Assembly (NCBI GenBank): GCA_023449855.1
Contig: JAEXHR010000271.1
Location: forward strand, 1-45,048
Length of the DNA stretch: 45,048 nt
Source of the DNA: Pseudomonadota bacterium
GTDB lineage: Bacteria; Pseudomonadota; Alphaproteobacteria; Rhizobiales; Xanthobacteraceae
Direction: 5' to 3'
Positions within the stretch are counted from its first letter, which is position 1, and the number at the start of each line of letters is the position of its first letter. The notes beneath the pieces were generated by a model. It had not been told where the DNA came from, ran no database searches, and saw nothing but the letters and a program-made list of their open reading frames with translations. The position numbers were made by a program, and so were the translations under genes. This document shows positions 7,272 through 16,205 of this stretch, piece by piece.

Positions 7272-7616
7272 TCACGATGGATCGACAGCTCCTTCGTCGG
7301 GGGCGTCGCCCGCGCTCTTGTCTCTACTCTCTTTATTCCTATGCCGCTCCTCCTGCACCCTGATGTTGTGCATCAGCGCCGTCAGTCGTCGTCCGGTGAT
7401 CGGTTGGCCATCGCCCTGTGTCACTCCCTGCGCTGCAAGGCCCGCCGCAATTTCGGTCCAGGTCGCACCATCTTCGCGATGCATGCGCTCCAGCTCTTGA
7501 CGATTCCGCCGAATAATTTCGGTCGCACCTGATTTAACTTTTCCGATAGGCGAATCCTGCCGCTCGGCTTTCAGCGATTTCACGTAATCGCGCAAACGTT
7601 CCAGATCGATACTCAT
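7272..7616 (-). CDS. Hypothetical charged protein with a possible helix-turn-helix
   Basis: This 114-residue product from ATG 7616 is not recognised by name (a TTG four codons upstream is the alternative start). The first half is charged and helical (ERLRDYVKSLKAER, IIRRNRQELERMH). It is followed by ATWTEIAAGLAAQG and TGRRLTALMHNIR, which read like a helix-turn-helix. The tail is polar. The pattern reminds me of small proteins on plasmids and integrative elements, so it may mark further accessory DNA beyond the attachment site. No clear ribosome binding site is seen. Confidence 0.5.
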   Translation of the reverse strand: MSIDLERLRDYVKSLKAERQDSPIGKVKSGATEIIRRNRQELERMHREDGATWTEIAAGLAAQGVTQGDGQPITGRRLTALMHNIRVQEERHRNKESRDKSAGDAPDEGAVDPS

Positions 7617-7654
7617 GGGTCCGGGCAATAGTGTTGGTTTATTAAAACGTCACT

Positions 7655-7969
7655 TCATCGTTCGATGAATAGGTCCTGCCAATTCGTTATCGCGGTCCAG
7701 CACATTTGATTCAACATCGCGAACCAGCAATGCGATTCGGTAGGTTTTCGAATGATGCCATCCACATCGAGTGGCTTTTTAAAGATCGGGATTGATCGCA
7801 TCGTCTGCAAATTAGATTTGATTGACAAGAAATACGTTGATCGTACTGCCCCCGATATTGATGCGACCTCGAGACATAGCCGCAGCTCGACATGATCATC
7901 GAATACCACACATATACCACACAAGAACTTGTCCTGACCTTGGTCACCTTGCAGCGTCAGCCGTTGCAA
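7655..7969 (-). pseudogene. Doubtful 104-codon frame resembling a degraded response-regulator receiver
   Basis: The frame starts only with TTG. It contains VVFDDHVELRLCLEVA near the start and IPIFKKPLDVDGII later. Together these recall the first strand with its acidic pocket and the conserved Lys-Pro of a CheY-like receiver, but the middle with the phospho-acceptor strand is missing. It could be a decayed receiver gene or a chance frame. The DNA here is richer in A and T than its surroundings. Confidence 0.25.
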
Positions 7970-8145
7970 TCACCAATGCAGCGTCACTTTGGTTCGGACT
8001 GACGCCGTGGCCACTCAGCCCTCCGTGAGATCTGCGAACAAGACTTTCGCGCAGCGATTCTAGTCTGCCCCGCACAAGCTTCACTTGTTACGCCGCTGTT
8101 ACAGATCGCAATCCGTCTCTCGCAGCCAACGCAAGAATCCAAATC

Positions 8146-8979
8146 ATGATGTCTCCAACGACATCCGATTCTCGATCAAAGACTGTGGACAAGAAAGACG
8201 TCACGCCTGCGCGAAGCGCGAGCACGACGCCTCCAGAGCGTCCACACATTGCGGCCGCAGCAGCGATCGACGAACTGCTCGCAAGCGAAGCACGCGCAAG
8301 CCTGCGACGGACGCGCGATGCACAACGTGAAGCCCCCCCTAAAGTCAGGATACGAGTCAACGTGCCGCCGGCCCGCATCGTGGCGAAGCCACTACAATCG
8401 GCGGCTTGGAAAGCACCGTTCTTCTCGCTGGCGTTGGTTGTCGGCCTGTCGACGCTGATATCGGCGGGCGGCATCGCCTATCTATTCCTGCGACCGCAGT
8501 TGACGCGCAATGTCTCGGAAACCGAGCTTCGCAATCTTCGCGAATCGGTTGCGCAACTGCGCCGACAAGTCGCAGACCTATCTTCGAATACGGCCAATAG
8601 TGGCTCGGCAAAGTCACCACAGCCTACGATCGAACGGGTGACCGCCCGAAATGTCGAGCGTGAACCACCCGTGCAACGCACGAGGGCCACACGAGCCTCC
8701 GACGACAATTCTGAAATTGCATCCGCAACACAAGCGCCGGAATTTACGGGCTCTGTGCAGGCACCCGTTGCGTCGACTGCAAATACGGTCCGCACGACGA
8801 TCGATGGCTGGCACGTCCGACGCGTTTATGACGGCACGGCCGTGCTCGAAGGAAAATCCGGAGTTATCGAGGTCTCGCCAGGACAAGATATTCCGACACT
8901 TGGCCGAATTTTGAAGATCAGCAACGAGGTTGGCCGTTGGCAGGTCATAACCAGCAAGGGCATCGTTGTTAGCCGTTAA
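8146..8979 (+). CDS. Single-pass membrane protein with a periplasmic C-terminal domain
   Basis: This is a 277-residue protein of unknown function. A polar cytoplasmic N-terminus of about 90 residues precedes one membrane segment (about 92-115). A short coiled coil (SETELRNLRESVAQLRRQVADL) and a Pro/Thr-rich linker come next. The last 55 residues form a compact beta domain, starting GWHVRRVYDGTAVLEG and ending VVTS-like (ITSKGIVVSR). This C-terminal pattern recurs in hypothetical membrane proteins of Bradyrhizobium relatives and slightly recalls pilus or secretion assembly proteins. Start choice between the ATGs at 8146 and 8149 is open. No flagellar role is evident. Confidence 0.7.
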   Translation: MMSPTTSDSRSKTVDKKDVTPARSASTTPPERPHIAAAAAIDELLASEARASLRRTRDAQREAPPKVRIRVNVPPARIVAKPLQSAAWKAPFFSLALVVGLSTLISAGGIAYLFLRPQLTRNVSETELRNLRESVAQLRRQVADLSSNTANSGSAKSPQPTIERVTARNVEREPPVQRTRATRASDDNSEIASATQAPEFTGSVQAPVASTANTVRTTIDGWHVRRVYDGTAVLEGKSGVIEVSPGQDIPTLGRILKISNEVGRWQVITSKGIVVSR

Positions 8980-9846
8980 GCCGCATACTTCGCAGTGACC
9001 AATCGATCAGCAACACGCAGGCAGGAAGCTAGCGATGCACAAGACCGAGAATAGGCACGATGCCGTCCTTTGCAGCGTGAAGATGGCGGAAAATGCTATT
9101 AAAATAAGCGTATGCGGCATAATCGCCGTCATCGGCGCGCCCCAGGGGCCGCGCGATCGCACGCGCACACTACCCAGCAAGCTTTGATCCGAGGTGACTT
9201 GCGAGATGCAATGTCACGCACTCCTGAATGCAAGTTGGCAATGAGCGAACGCATCAACAGCATGATTTCATTCGCTAGTGTGACAGCGAGGCTGCTTTCC
9301 ACTGCGCATTTTCGGAATAGGCAAGCACGTATCGCATGGTCGTATGCATGCGGCATGAATTATCCACTTGTTCGTTCGAACATATGGCGTGATTGGCGTT
9401 GACGACTCTTTGCAAATCTTCGTCCGTCGACTACTTGATAGTGAGGTACCATCTTGACGAAATAAGTAAGGTGATTCCTGCACCGTTCGGACTTGAGGAG
9501 TCAGTGCCTGTACCAAGCTGTTTGCTCGGCAGCGGCGTCCTCTCTTCCGATCCCGGTGAATGCTAACGAGGCGGGAGTGTGAGACGTCATCTCATGCGCC
9601 GAATGAGAGGGAGCTCTCTGACTTAACGATCGAACGAACGATCAAGAGTAGGCAGCCAACCGCATCACTTGTTTCTGACCCGGTAAAAAGCGACCCGGAC
9701 TTGGAAGCAATGTTGGCAGGCCTTCGACGGCGTTCTTCTCGATCTTCTCCCAGTATCTGTTGTGTTGCGTCTCCAAAACCAAAATGGGGCGAGTACGCCT
9801 AGTTCGACCCCATGACGATATTCAGGCGAACACGCAGGGGATTAAA
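8980..9846. other. Long gap before ftcR without a convincing gene
   Basis: No frame here has convincing coding character apart from a possible 50-codon ORF at 9035-9187. A direct repeat AACGATC occurs at 9625-9631 and 9637-9643 (one helical turn apart) within a GATCG...CGATC inverted repeat, about 200 bp before ftcR. This could be a regulator site. The ftcR promoter presumably lies here, but I cannot place it. Confidence 0.4.
9035..9187 (+). CDS. Candidate 50-residue small protein
   Basis: ATG 9035 is preceded by AGGA 8 bp upstream and the frame ends at TGA 9187. The product has a short hydrophobic stretch (CGIIAVIGAP) between polar ends. No family is recognised and chance is a real possibility. 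Confidence 0.2.
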   Translation: MHKTENRHDAVLCSVKMAENAIKISVCGIIAVIGAPQGPRDRTRTLPSKL

Positions 9847-10560
9847 ATGTTTGTTGTGATCGATGACCGAGAGGGCGTCACACAAGGCTATGCAGCCGGG
9901 TTTGACCGCGAAGGCGTCGTTTCGATTGGCTTCACTTCCACCGACTTCCGCGATTGGCTCGAGGGTGCGGTCGGCAATGACCTCACGGCCATCCGAGCCT
10001 TTCTGCTTGGGGATTGCCCGGACCGAACGAGCATTCCATCGAGCATCCGCAACCGATCGCGCGCGCCGATCATTGCGCTCAACGGACTGAAGCACCTCAA
10101 GCAAACCATCGAGCTCTTCGAAGCCGGCGTCGATGACGTCGTCCACGCTCCGGTTCACGTCAAGGAGATCATGGCACGGACGGCCGTTATTCGCCGCCGT
10201 ACGCTCGATCAGAATGAGCCGGCACAAACCAGCATCATTCGCGTCTTCCTCGACGGACGCGATCCCGAGATCGCTGGGCGAACACTAGCGCTTCCCCGTC
10301 GCGAGCTTCGGATTCTCGAGCACTTGGTCGGGCATCAAGGAAAATGGCTGACGAAGACCCAACTCTTCAATGCCGTCTACGGACTGTTCGATGCGAGTTT
10401 CGATGAGAACGTGATCGAGAGCCATGTGAGCAAGCTTCGCAAGAAGCTGCGCGATCATCTCGGCTTCGACCCGATCGAATCGAAACGCTATATGGGCTAC
10501 CGCCTCGACGACATGAAGTCTCGCACCATTGGCGAGATGCCGATGTCGAAGGCCAACTGA
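9847..10560 (+). CDS. ftcR: FtcR/Rem-type flagellar transcription regulator
   Basis: This 237-residue OmpR-like regulator starts at ATG 9847 with AGGGG 7 bp upstream (MFVVIDDREGV). The N-terminal receiver-like domain (1-115) lacks a clear phospho-acceptor Asp at the usual strand, so it may act without phosphorylation. A winged-helix DNA-binding domain follows (about 138-221), with the recognition region ENVIESHVSKLRKKL and the wing YMGYRL. FtcR in Brucella and Rem in Sinorhizobium switch on late or whole flagellar gene sets. Its position at the edge of this cluster, convergent with the adjacent minus-strand operon, supports the same role. Confidence 0.88.
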   Translation: MFVVIDDREGVTQGYAAGFDREGVVSIGFTSTDFRDWLEGAVGNDLTAIRAFLLGDCPDRTSIPSSIRNRSRAPIIALNGLKHLKQTIELFEAGVDDVVHAPVHVKEIMARTAVIRRRTLDQNEPAQTSIIRVFLDGRDPEIAGRTLALPRRELRILEHLVGHQGKWLTKTQLFNAVYGLFDASFDENVIESHVSKLRKKLRDHLGFDPIESKRYMGYRLDDMKSRTIGEMPMSKAN

Positions 10561-10582
10561 GGCTTACGCCTCCCGCGCAAGA

Positions 10583-10609
10583 GGACGCCGACGACCGGCG
10601 TTGGCGTCC
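10583..10609. terminator. Hairpin between convergent ftcR and the flagellar operon
   Basis: An 11-bp stem with one G-U pair (GGACGCCGACG / CGTTGGCGTCC) and a 5-nt loop lies 22 bp after the ftcR stop. It may serve both directions, as the minus-strand operon ends at 10744. Confidence 0.5.
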
Positions 10610-10743
10610 ACCGCCCCCTCTCAAACTCCCAGATCTGATCGGGAGATATCAGCGCGAAGAACAGTACCACACGAAGACCACGCCAGATCGCAAGATGCCA
10701 TCAGCCCATTCGGCGACCATTCTTCGGGCCGCTCGTCAATGCC

Positions 10744-11196
10744 TCAACGGCGAAGCTGATCCTTCGAGACATAATTGAAATCCTGCACCAGGACTTCCTG
10801 CAGCGCATCCACCTGCAGCCGCTTGTTCACCTGCGTCCGCACAGCCTGTGCGAATTGCGCAAGATCGTAGCGCGCAAGATTCTTGAAATCGAGCTTCTGA
10901 TCGCCATAGAGCGTGCGGAATGCTTCATCCACCACAAACGGCTCCGGTGGCACGGGAAGCTGACGCAGCACTTTCGCATCGGCCGTAAAGACGAGCTGAG
11001 TGATCACATATCCCTGCACGTTGCCTTCGGCGATCATCGGCACATTGATAGGCTTGACCTTTTCATAGACGAGCCCCTCGGGCTGCTCGTGCTTGGCTGG
11101 CAGGGCGGCCGCAGTCTCCTTCCAGTAGGAAATCCCAAGGCTCGTCCCGACCGTGACCAGGCAGGCCCAGACGCCTGTCAACAAAAGCTTCATCAT
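10744..11196 (-). CDS. FliL-like membrane-anchored protein at the operon end
   Basis: This 150-residue protein has an N-terminal membrane anchor (about 2-22). The periplasmic part shows the layout of FliL: strands around VYEKVKPINVPM and GYVITQLVFTAD, a helix with RTQVNKRLQVDAL, and a final strand VLVQDFNYVSKDQL. The cluster has a second, clearer FliL at 29870, so this may be a paralogue with a related stator-support role. That is inference from shape and context. Its ATG overlaps the stop of the FlgN-like gene (ATGA). Confidence 0.55.
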   Translation of the reverse strand: MMKLLLTGVWACLVTVGTSLGISYWKETAAALPAKHEQPEGLVYEKVKPINVPMIAEGNVQGYVITQLVFTADAKVLRQLPVPPEPFVVDEAFRTLYGDQKLDFKNLARYDLAQFAQAVRTQVNKRLQVDALQEVLVQDFNYVSKDQLRR

Positions 11197-11681
11197 GAGC
11201 GGCTACCTGGCGTCGGGACGGAATAAGTGCCGTCGGACTCGACCTCCTGGATCGACTTCGCAATGATGGCCGAAACTTCTCGCACCGCATCGAGATGGAT
11301 CTGCAGCGCGGCTTGATTGCGGATCAGGCTGGCACGCAGCTGAGTCAACTGCGGCGTCACACGCGGATCGGCCTGAATGTCGGACGTCAGCCGTATCGCG
11401 CGCGTCAGCTCCAGCAACCCACGGTTCTTGCGCTGGCTGAAAGTGTCGAAATCGACGACGGCGCGAGATTCGAGCTTTGTGGTCTCCTCGTCAATCGTCG
11501 CCTTCAGGCGTTCGATGGCCGCGAGTGCGTTACTCTGAGTGCCTAGCCACTCGGCGCGGGCTTCGGATTCCTGAACCGAAAGCGGAGCCGTCTCCGCGAC
11601 CGCCAGCATGTCCGGATCCGCAAGGACCAATGCCTGCATCTCAAGAGAAGATGCCGTATCCTGCTGCTTGATCTGTTCCAT
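11193..11681 (-). CDS. flgN: FlgN-like flagellar export chaperone
   Basis: This 162-residue, almost wholly helical protein has long heptad-rich stretches (SNALAAIERLKATIDEE, FSQRKNRGLLELTRAIR). The lysine-containing block before a leucine-rich helix matches alphaproteobacterial FlgN-type chaperones, which hold the hook-filament junction proteins FlgK and FlgL before export. flgK and flgL are in the same gene train. The stop overlaps the next start. The family call is from pattern, not from a unique motif. Confidence 0.6.
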   Translation of the reverse strand: MEQIKQQDTASSLEMQALVLADPDMLAVAETAPLSVQESEARAEWLGTQSNALAAIERLKATIDEETTKLESRAVVDFDTFSQRKNRGLLELTRAIRLTSDIQADPRVTPQLTQLRASLIRNQAALQIHLDAVREVSAIIAKSIQEVESDGTYSVPTPGSRS

Positions 11682-11715
11682 ATTTCAACTCTGCTGTGAT
11701 GGCCGCGATCGGCCG

Positions 11716-12171
11716 TTATGCTCCAGCGCCCGGTGTTGTGACCGAGCGTGATTTCGCCAACTGCTGGGCAATGCCGATACCCTTGCCCTTGGCCATCTCA
11801 TTGCCGATCTGCTCGGCCATCATCGAGCGCCAGATATTGCCGGCACTGCCCTTGCCGAATACCTGCTCGGCGTCTTTGGGCAGCATGGACTCAACGAACA
11901 TTTGCAAAACGAACGCCTCGAACTTGCGATAGACGCCGTAGTTGCCCTCGCTCTGCCGGATCACCGGTGTGGTCGGGACCGGCGTGCCGGCAGGCATAGA
12001 CGTCGCCTGTGTCTGCCCCGTAGCGAATTCACCTTTCAAGGCTGAGGCAAATTCTGCCTGCTGCGCCGGTGTCAATCGTTCGAGCCGGCTCACCGCATTG
12101 CGCTGGGCGACTGGATCGGCCGCGTTGATGACATCCGTAATCAGATCGTTTGCGACCGGTGCGACCGTCAT
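11716..12171 (-). CDS. flgJ: FlgJ rod-binding domain protein without muramidase
   Basis: This 151-residue protein starts at ATG 12171 (a TTG four codons upstream is the alternative). The C-terminal half YRKFEAFVLQMFVESMLPKDAEQVFG...WRSMMAEQIGNEMA is the conserved rod-binding domain of FlgJ. It acts in the periplasm as scaffold for rod assembly. The enterobacterial form carries a second, peptidoglycan-cleaving domain, which is absent here. A separate transglycosylase gene at 20881 probably supplies that activity. Confidence 0.85.
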   Translation of the reverse strand: MTVAPVANDLITDVINAADPVAQRNAVSRLERLTPAQQAEFASALKGEFATGQTQATSMPAGTPVPTTPVIRQSEGNYGVYRKFEAFVLQMFVESMLPKDAEQVFGKGSAGNIWRSMMAEQIGNEMAKGKGIGIAQQLAKSRSVTTPGAGA

Positions 12172-12198
12172 CTCGTGTTCCAATCAAATTCGGTTACG

Positions 12199-12597
12199 TC
12201 AGATATTCTGAAGCGATCGCCGGACCGCCTTGTCGATTTCATCGTCAAGCATGCGTTTCTCGTCTTCTTTCGCCGCGCGCCCCGCCGCTTGATCGACGAG
12301 GATTTCCACATGCTTCAACTTACGACCTTCCGTTCGTGCATTTTCAGCTAGTCGTTCCCTGACTTTGGCTACTGCACCTTGCTCGACGCTTGCGGCACGC
12401 AGACTTTTACCCGCGGTATGAACCATGAGATCTGGAAACACGCTCTCGTCATTGAAGGATTCAAGAATGCGCCGCTGCTTGTCGGCCAGCTCGTTTTCCC
12501 GCGCCTGATACTCCATCAAATTCCATTCGGCGATGCGATGCAGCCTCGCTTGCACAGCAGCGATGCGACGGATCTTGCGGTCCCGCTTCTGCATCAT
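12199..12597 (-). CDS. FliJ-like coiled-coil protein
   Basis: This 132-residue, highly charged helical protein has two long coiled-coil segments (KRDRKIRRIAAVQARLHRI; AKVRERLAENARTEGRKLK). Size, charge and place next to fliR resemble FliJ-type components, which link the ATPase FliI to the export gate FlhA. No diagnostic motif is present, so the name is tentative. It begins 3 bp after the fliR stop. Confidence 0.5.
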   Translation of the reverse strand: MMQKRDRKIRRIAAVQARLHRIAEWNLMEYQARENELADKQRRILESFNDESVFPDLMVHTAGKSLRAASVEQGAVAKVRERLAENARTEGRKLKHVEILVDQAAGRAAKEDEKRMLDDEIDKAVRRSLQNI

Positions 12598-12600
12598 GTC

Positions 12601-13347
12601 CTACCCTGCCAACCACGCCGCGAACGCGATGCTGAACTGTAGAATCATCTCGCGGCTGGAGAGATAGAGCAGCATCAGGCCGCCCATCAGGACGAAAGGA
12701 AGCGAGATGAAATAGACCGGGATGCTCGGTGTCAGCTTGTTGGCAAGACCGACGGCGAAATTGACGATCACCGCATAGACGACAAACGGACTGGCAACGC
12801 GCAGTGCCAGGGTAAATGCCTGCGATAGATGATCCACCAGCTGCGCAAGCCCGCCCTCTGCACTGATCCCCGCGGCCGGCAGCCAGATCCGATAGGAGCC
12901 GATCAGACCGCGCAGCAGCTCCCAATGCTGTCCGGTGACGAAGAATATGACCGTCGCGGTCAGCGTGATCAGCGGCACAAGAGCAGGAACATGCTCATTG
13001 TCGTCCGCGACGCTCGGCATCGTGAGGCCGATACCCGAGGCAACAAACGTCGCCATTGTCTCGAGCGCGGCGAAAAACATGCGCGCCGTCAAGCCGATGA
13101 CGAGGCCGACGAAGAGTTCGGAGAAAATGAGCTTTATCAGATCGGACGCTGCCGCGCCTTCGACGGCAGGACGGACGGATGCCTCGAGCAATGGCGTCAA
13201 CATCAGGGTCACGCTGACCGCGAGGAACAGACGCACCTGGGTTGGAATGTTGACGCGGGAATAGCCGGGCGCCACCATCATGCAGGTGCCGATGCGACAG
13301 AAGACCAGAAATGCGACCAGAACCGAGACGGAGGTGCCCGTTGTCAA
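12601..13347 (-). CDS. fliR: Flagellar export gate protein FliR
   Basis: This 248-residue integral membrane protein has about six hydrophobic segments. The N-terminal block VLVAFLVFCRIGTCMMVAPGYS and the C-terminal PSIPVYFISLPFVLMGGLMLLYL are typical of FliR. It forms the export gate with FliP and FliQ inside the MS ring. Its ATG overlaps the flhA stop by 4 bp. Confidence 0.93.
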   Translation of the reverse strand: MTTGTSVSVLVAFLVFCRIGTCMMVAPGYSRVNIPTQVRLFLAVSVTLMLTPLLEASVRPAVEGAAASDLIKLIFSELFVGLVIGLTARMFFAALETMATFVASGIGLTMPSVADDNEHVPALVPLITLTATVIFFVTGQHWELLRGLIGSYRIWLPAAGISAEGGLAQLVDHLSQAFTLALRVASPFVVYAVIVNFAVGLANKLTPSIPVYFISLPFVLMGGLMLLYLSSREMILQFSIAFAAWLAG

Positions 13348-15431
13348 GATATGGCTCCGAGCGACTTGACCTCGGCGCCACGTGCGATCTCCACATGCGA
13401 TAGCACCGGGAGCGTCGGGAACATCCGCTCGGTGATCATGCGTACATAGGGGCGCACATCGGGCGGAGCGACCAGAACGGCCGTATCACCGTTCCCCGCC
13501 GCTTTTCGCACTGCGGTCGAGACATCGTCCGCAAATTGCTCAACAAGCCGCGGATCGGCATCGAATTCCACTATTTCGCCCTTGCCGTCGCGCTTCAGGC
13601 TCTGGTGGAAGGCGAGATCCCAGCGATTACCGAGGCGCAACACCTTGAGCACGCCGTTGTCGGCAAAATCGCCGCAAATCTGCTGAGCGATCCGCATGCG
13701 AACATGCTCGGCAATCTGCTCCGACCGACGCACATGCGGCGCAATCTCCGCGATGGCTTCCAGAATGAGATGGAGGTTACGGATCGAAACGCGCTCTGCG
13801 AGGAGCAATTTAAAGACCGCCTGGAGACCGGAATAGGAAATCTGCGATGGCACCATATCCTCGATCAGACGCTTGTATTCGGGCTCCAGCCGTTCGATCA
13901 GGGCGCGCGTATCCTTGTATGTGAGAAGCTGCGCCAGGTTGTTACGGACGACTTCGCTCAGATGGGTCAGCAGGATCGAGATATTGTCGGCGATCTTGAA
14001 TCCATCCTGCTTGATCTCATCGACAAAAGCCTGCGGGACCCACATCGCTTTCATGCCGAATGCCGGCTCGATCGTCTCGTCGCCCGGCAGATCCGGCCGG
14101 CGATCGCCATCGAACAGAACCAGCGCCTCGCCGATACGCAATTCGTGATGCGCAACGATCGTGCCGTAAATCTTGATCCGGTATGATTTCGGACCGATCG
14201 ACAGATCGTCTGTGAGCTTGATCTCGGGTACGACGAAGCCATATTGGGTGGCGAAGCGGCGCCGGACCTTGGCAACGCGATGCGCGAGTTCGCCATGCGC
14301 ACTCAGCATCTGAATTGCGAGCTGGCTGCCGACGCAGAGTTCGATGTCGGAGGTTTTCAGCAGCTCCTTGACCGAATCCTTCGCCTCGATCTGCGCCTTT
14401 TCTTGCACCTGGGCCAAGCGCGCCTGTTCAAGCTTGTCGCGCGCGGCCTGCTTGCGTGGCAGCGTGAAGCTCATGAACGCCATGATCGTGCCGAGCAGAG
14501 CGAAGGGCAGGAACGGCAGCCCCGGCAACAGGCCGAGCGCAAACATCATCAAGGCTGCAACGGATTGCGCGCGCGGATAGCCGCCGAGTTGCTTCAGAAC
14601 GGTCTGTTCGGCCGATCCCCGCGTACCGCCCTTCGACACCAGCAGACCTGCCGACAGCGACACGATCAACGCTGGTATCTGCGAGACGAGACCGTCGCCG
14701 ACCGAGAGCTTGGTGAACACGTCGGCCGCGCGCGCGAGCGGCATGCCGTGATGCGTGACACCAATGATGATGCCGCCGAAAATGTTGATCGCCGTGATGA
14801 TCAGACCGGCGATGGCGTCACCGCGGACGAATTTCGAGGCACCATCCATGGCGCCGAAAAACGCGCTTTCCTCTTCAAGTTCGCGGCGGCGCCGCTGGGC
14901 TTCCTTATCGTCGATCAGGCCGGCCGACAGATCGGCATCGATGGCCATTTGCTTGCCGGGAATGGCGTCGAGCGTGAAGCGTGCGCCGACTTCGGCAATA
15001 CGGGTCGCACCCTTGGTGATCACGACAAAATTCACAGTCACCAGGATCGCAAAAATGATCAGACCGATGACGAAATCGCCGCCCATCACGAATTTGGCAA
15101 AGCCGGCAACAACATAGCCGGCGGCGTGCTCACCTTCGCCACCATGCGACAAGATCACGCGTGTGGTGGCGACATTCAGCGCCAGGCGCAGGATCGTCGC
15201 GATCAGCAGAACGGTCGGGAATGCGGAGAAATCCAGGGGGCGCTGGATCCAGAGCGACACCATCAGGATCAGCGCGGACAGCGCGATCGAAAATGACAGT
15301 CCGACGTCGATCAGGAAGGTCGGGACCGGGAGCACCAGCATCGTCAAGATCGCGACGATACCGACGGCAAAGGCCACGTCGGTGCCGACCCGCCGTTCGC
15401 CCGGGAGGGCGGAAATCGTTACATCGGCCAT
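13344..15431 (-). CDS. flhA: Flagellar export gate protein FlhA
   Basis: This 695-residue protein is of normal family length. The N-terminal half has about eight membrane segments and the conserved blocks WIQRPLDFSAFPTVLL, GGDFVIGLIIF and ARFTLDAIPGKQMAID. The C-terminal cytosolic half is the substrate and chaperone docking ring (GLQAVFKLLLAERVSIRNL). It drives proton-coupled export. Its stop overlaps the fliR start. Confidence 0.97.
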   Translation of the reverse strand: MADVTISALPGERRVGTDVAFAVGIVAILTMLVLPVPTFLIDVGLSFSIALSALILMVSLWIQRPLDFSAFPTVLLIATILRLALNVATTRVILSHGGEGEHAAGYVVAGFAKFVMGGDFVIGLIIFAILVTVNFVVITKGATRIAEVGARFTLDAIPGKQMAIDADLSAGLIDDKEAQRRRRELEEESAFFGAMDGASKFVRGDAIAGLIITAINIFGGIIIGVTHHGMPLARAADVFTKLSVGDGLVSQIPALIVSLSAGLLVSKGGTRGSAEQTVLKQLGGYPRAQSVAALMMFALGLLPGLPFLPFALLGTIMAFMSFTLPRKQAARDKLEQARLAQVQEKAQIEAKDSVKELLKTSDIELCVGSQLAIQMLSAHGELAHRVAKVRRRFATQYGFVVPEIKLTDDLSIGPKSYRIKIYGTIVAHHELRIGEALVLFDGDRRPDLPGDETIEPAFGMKAMWVPQAFVDEIKQDGFKIADNISILLTHLSEVVRNNLAQLLTYKDTRALIERLEPEYKRLIEDMVPSQISYSGLQAVFKLLLAERVSIRNLHLILEAIAEIAPHVRRSEQIAEHVRMRIAQQICGDFADNGVLKVLRLGNRWDLAFHQSLKRDGKGEIVEFDADPRLVEQFADDVSTAVRKAAGNGDTAVLVAPPDVRPYVRMITERMFPTLPVLSHVEIARGAEVKSLGAIS

Positions 15432-15506
15432 GACGCTTCCTGCGCAAATATCATCGCCGCATTTTGCAGCGCTGACCTTGCGCGAGGATGGTGGACAGGT
15501 CTGCGG

Positions 15507-15773
15507 TCAGAAACCGTGCTCGATCCGACCGTAGAGCACTTCGGTAAAGGCGTAAATATGGGCACCCATGAAGGTGCCGGTCACGGCCACGACGATCAGC
15601 ATCACGACGATTTTGGGGATGAAGGTGAGCGTCATCTCCTGCACCTGGGTCAGCGCCTGTAACAGGGCGATGATGATGCCGACCAGCATCGCCGCGCCCA
15701 CCGCCGGACCGGCGGCGACGATGATGGTCCAGATCGCCTGTTGGGCGATATCGAGGGCGTCGCGCTCGTTCAT
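15507..15773 (-). CDS. fliQ: Flagellar export gate protein FliQ
   Basis: This 88-residue protein has two membrane segments separated by the conserved loop ALTQVQEMTLTFIPKI, diagnostic of FliQ. It starts 2 bp after the flgD stop. Confidence 0.95.
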   Translation of the reverse strand: MNERDALDIAQQAIWTIIVAAGPAVGAAMLVGIIIALLQALTQVQEMTLTFIPKIVVMLIVVAVTGTFMGAHIYAFTEVLYGRIEHGF

Positions 15774-15775
15774 GC

Positions 15776-16189
15776 TCAGCTGATCGTGATGCCGGCGCCG
15801 AGCGCCACCTTGACGCCGTTCTCCAGCGTCGCGACGGCACCGCCCGAAATGATCGTCACTTCCTTGATCTTGCCGGTGGTCTTTTCACCTTTGTCGTCGG
15901 TGAAGGACGCCGTACGTCCGATCAGACCCTCTGCTTGCTGGATGGCGCTCGAGGACAGCAGGCTGTCGAGCTTGGCATTTGTCTGCACCGCCTGCTCGAC
16001 CGACGAAAGCTGCGCGAGCTGGCTCATATATTCGGTTGAATCCGTCGGATTGGTCGGATCCTGATTACGCATCTGCGCGATCAGGAGTTGCAGGAAGCCG
16101 TTATAGTCGATCATTCCGCCCGACTTGGTCGAGGAGGTCCCAGCCGTGTCATTGGCCGAGCGGTTCGCATTGACGCCGTTGACTTCCAT
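15776..16189 (-). CDS. flgD: Hook-cap scaffold FlgD
   Basis: This 137-residue protein starts at ATG 16189 with GGAGAAA just upstream. The conserved block DYNGFLQLLIAQMRNQDPTNPTD and EYMSQLAQLSSVEQ identify FlgD, which caps the growing hook. It is shorter than the enterobacterial protein (about 230 residues), because most of the C-terminal beta domain is absent. Short FlgD forms are usual in this bacterial group. Confidence 0.93.
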   Translation of the reverse strand: MEVNGVNANRSANDTAGTSSTKSGGMIDYNGFLQLLIAQMRNQDPTNPTDSTEYMSQLAQLSSVEQAVQTNAKLDSLLSSSAIQQAEGLIGRTASFTDDKGEKTTGKIKEVTIISGGAVATLENGVKVALGAGITIS

Positions 16190-16205
16190 GTCCGTTTCTC
16201 CGGTT

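Noticed and set aside
9560..9802. 80-codon plus-strand frame before ftcR
   Set aside because: There is no ribosome binding site, and the polar low-complexity product has no family likeness.
14244..15296. 350-codon plus-strand frame antisense to flhA
   Set aside because: Its product is rich in His, Arg, Asp and Gln with no domain; flhA is certain on the other strand.
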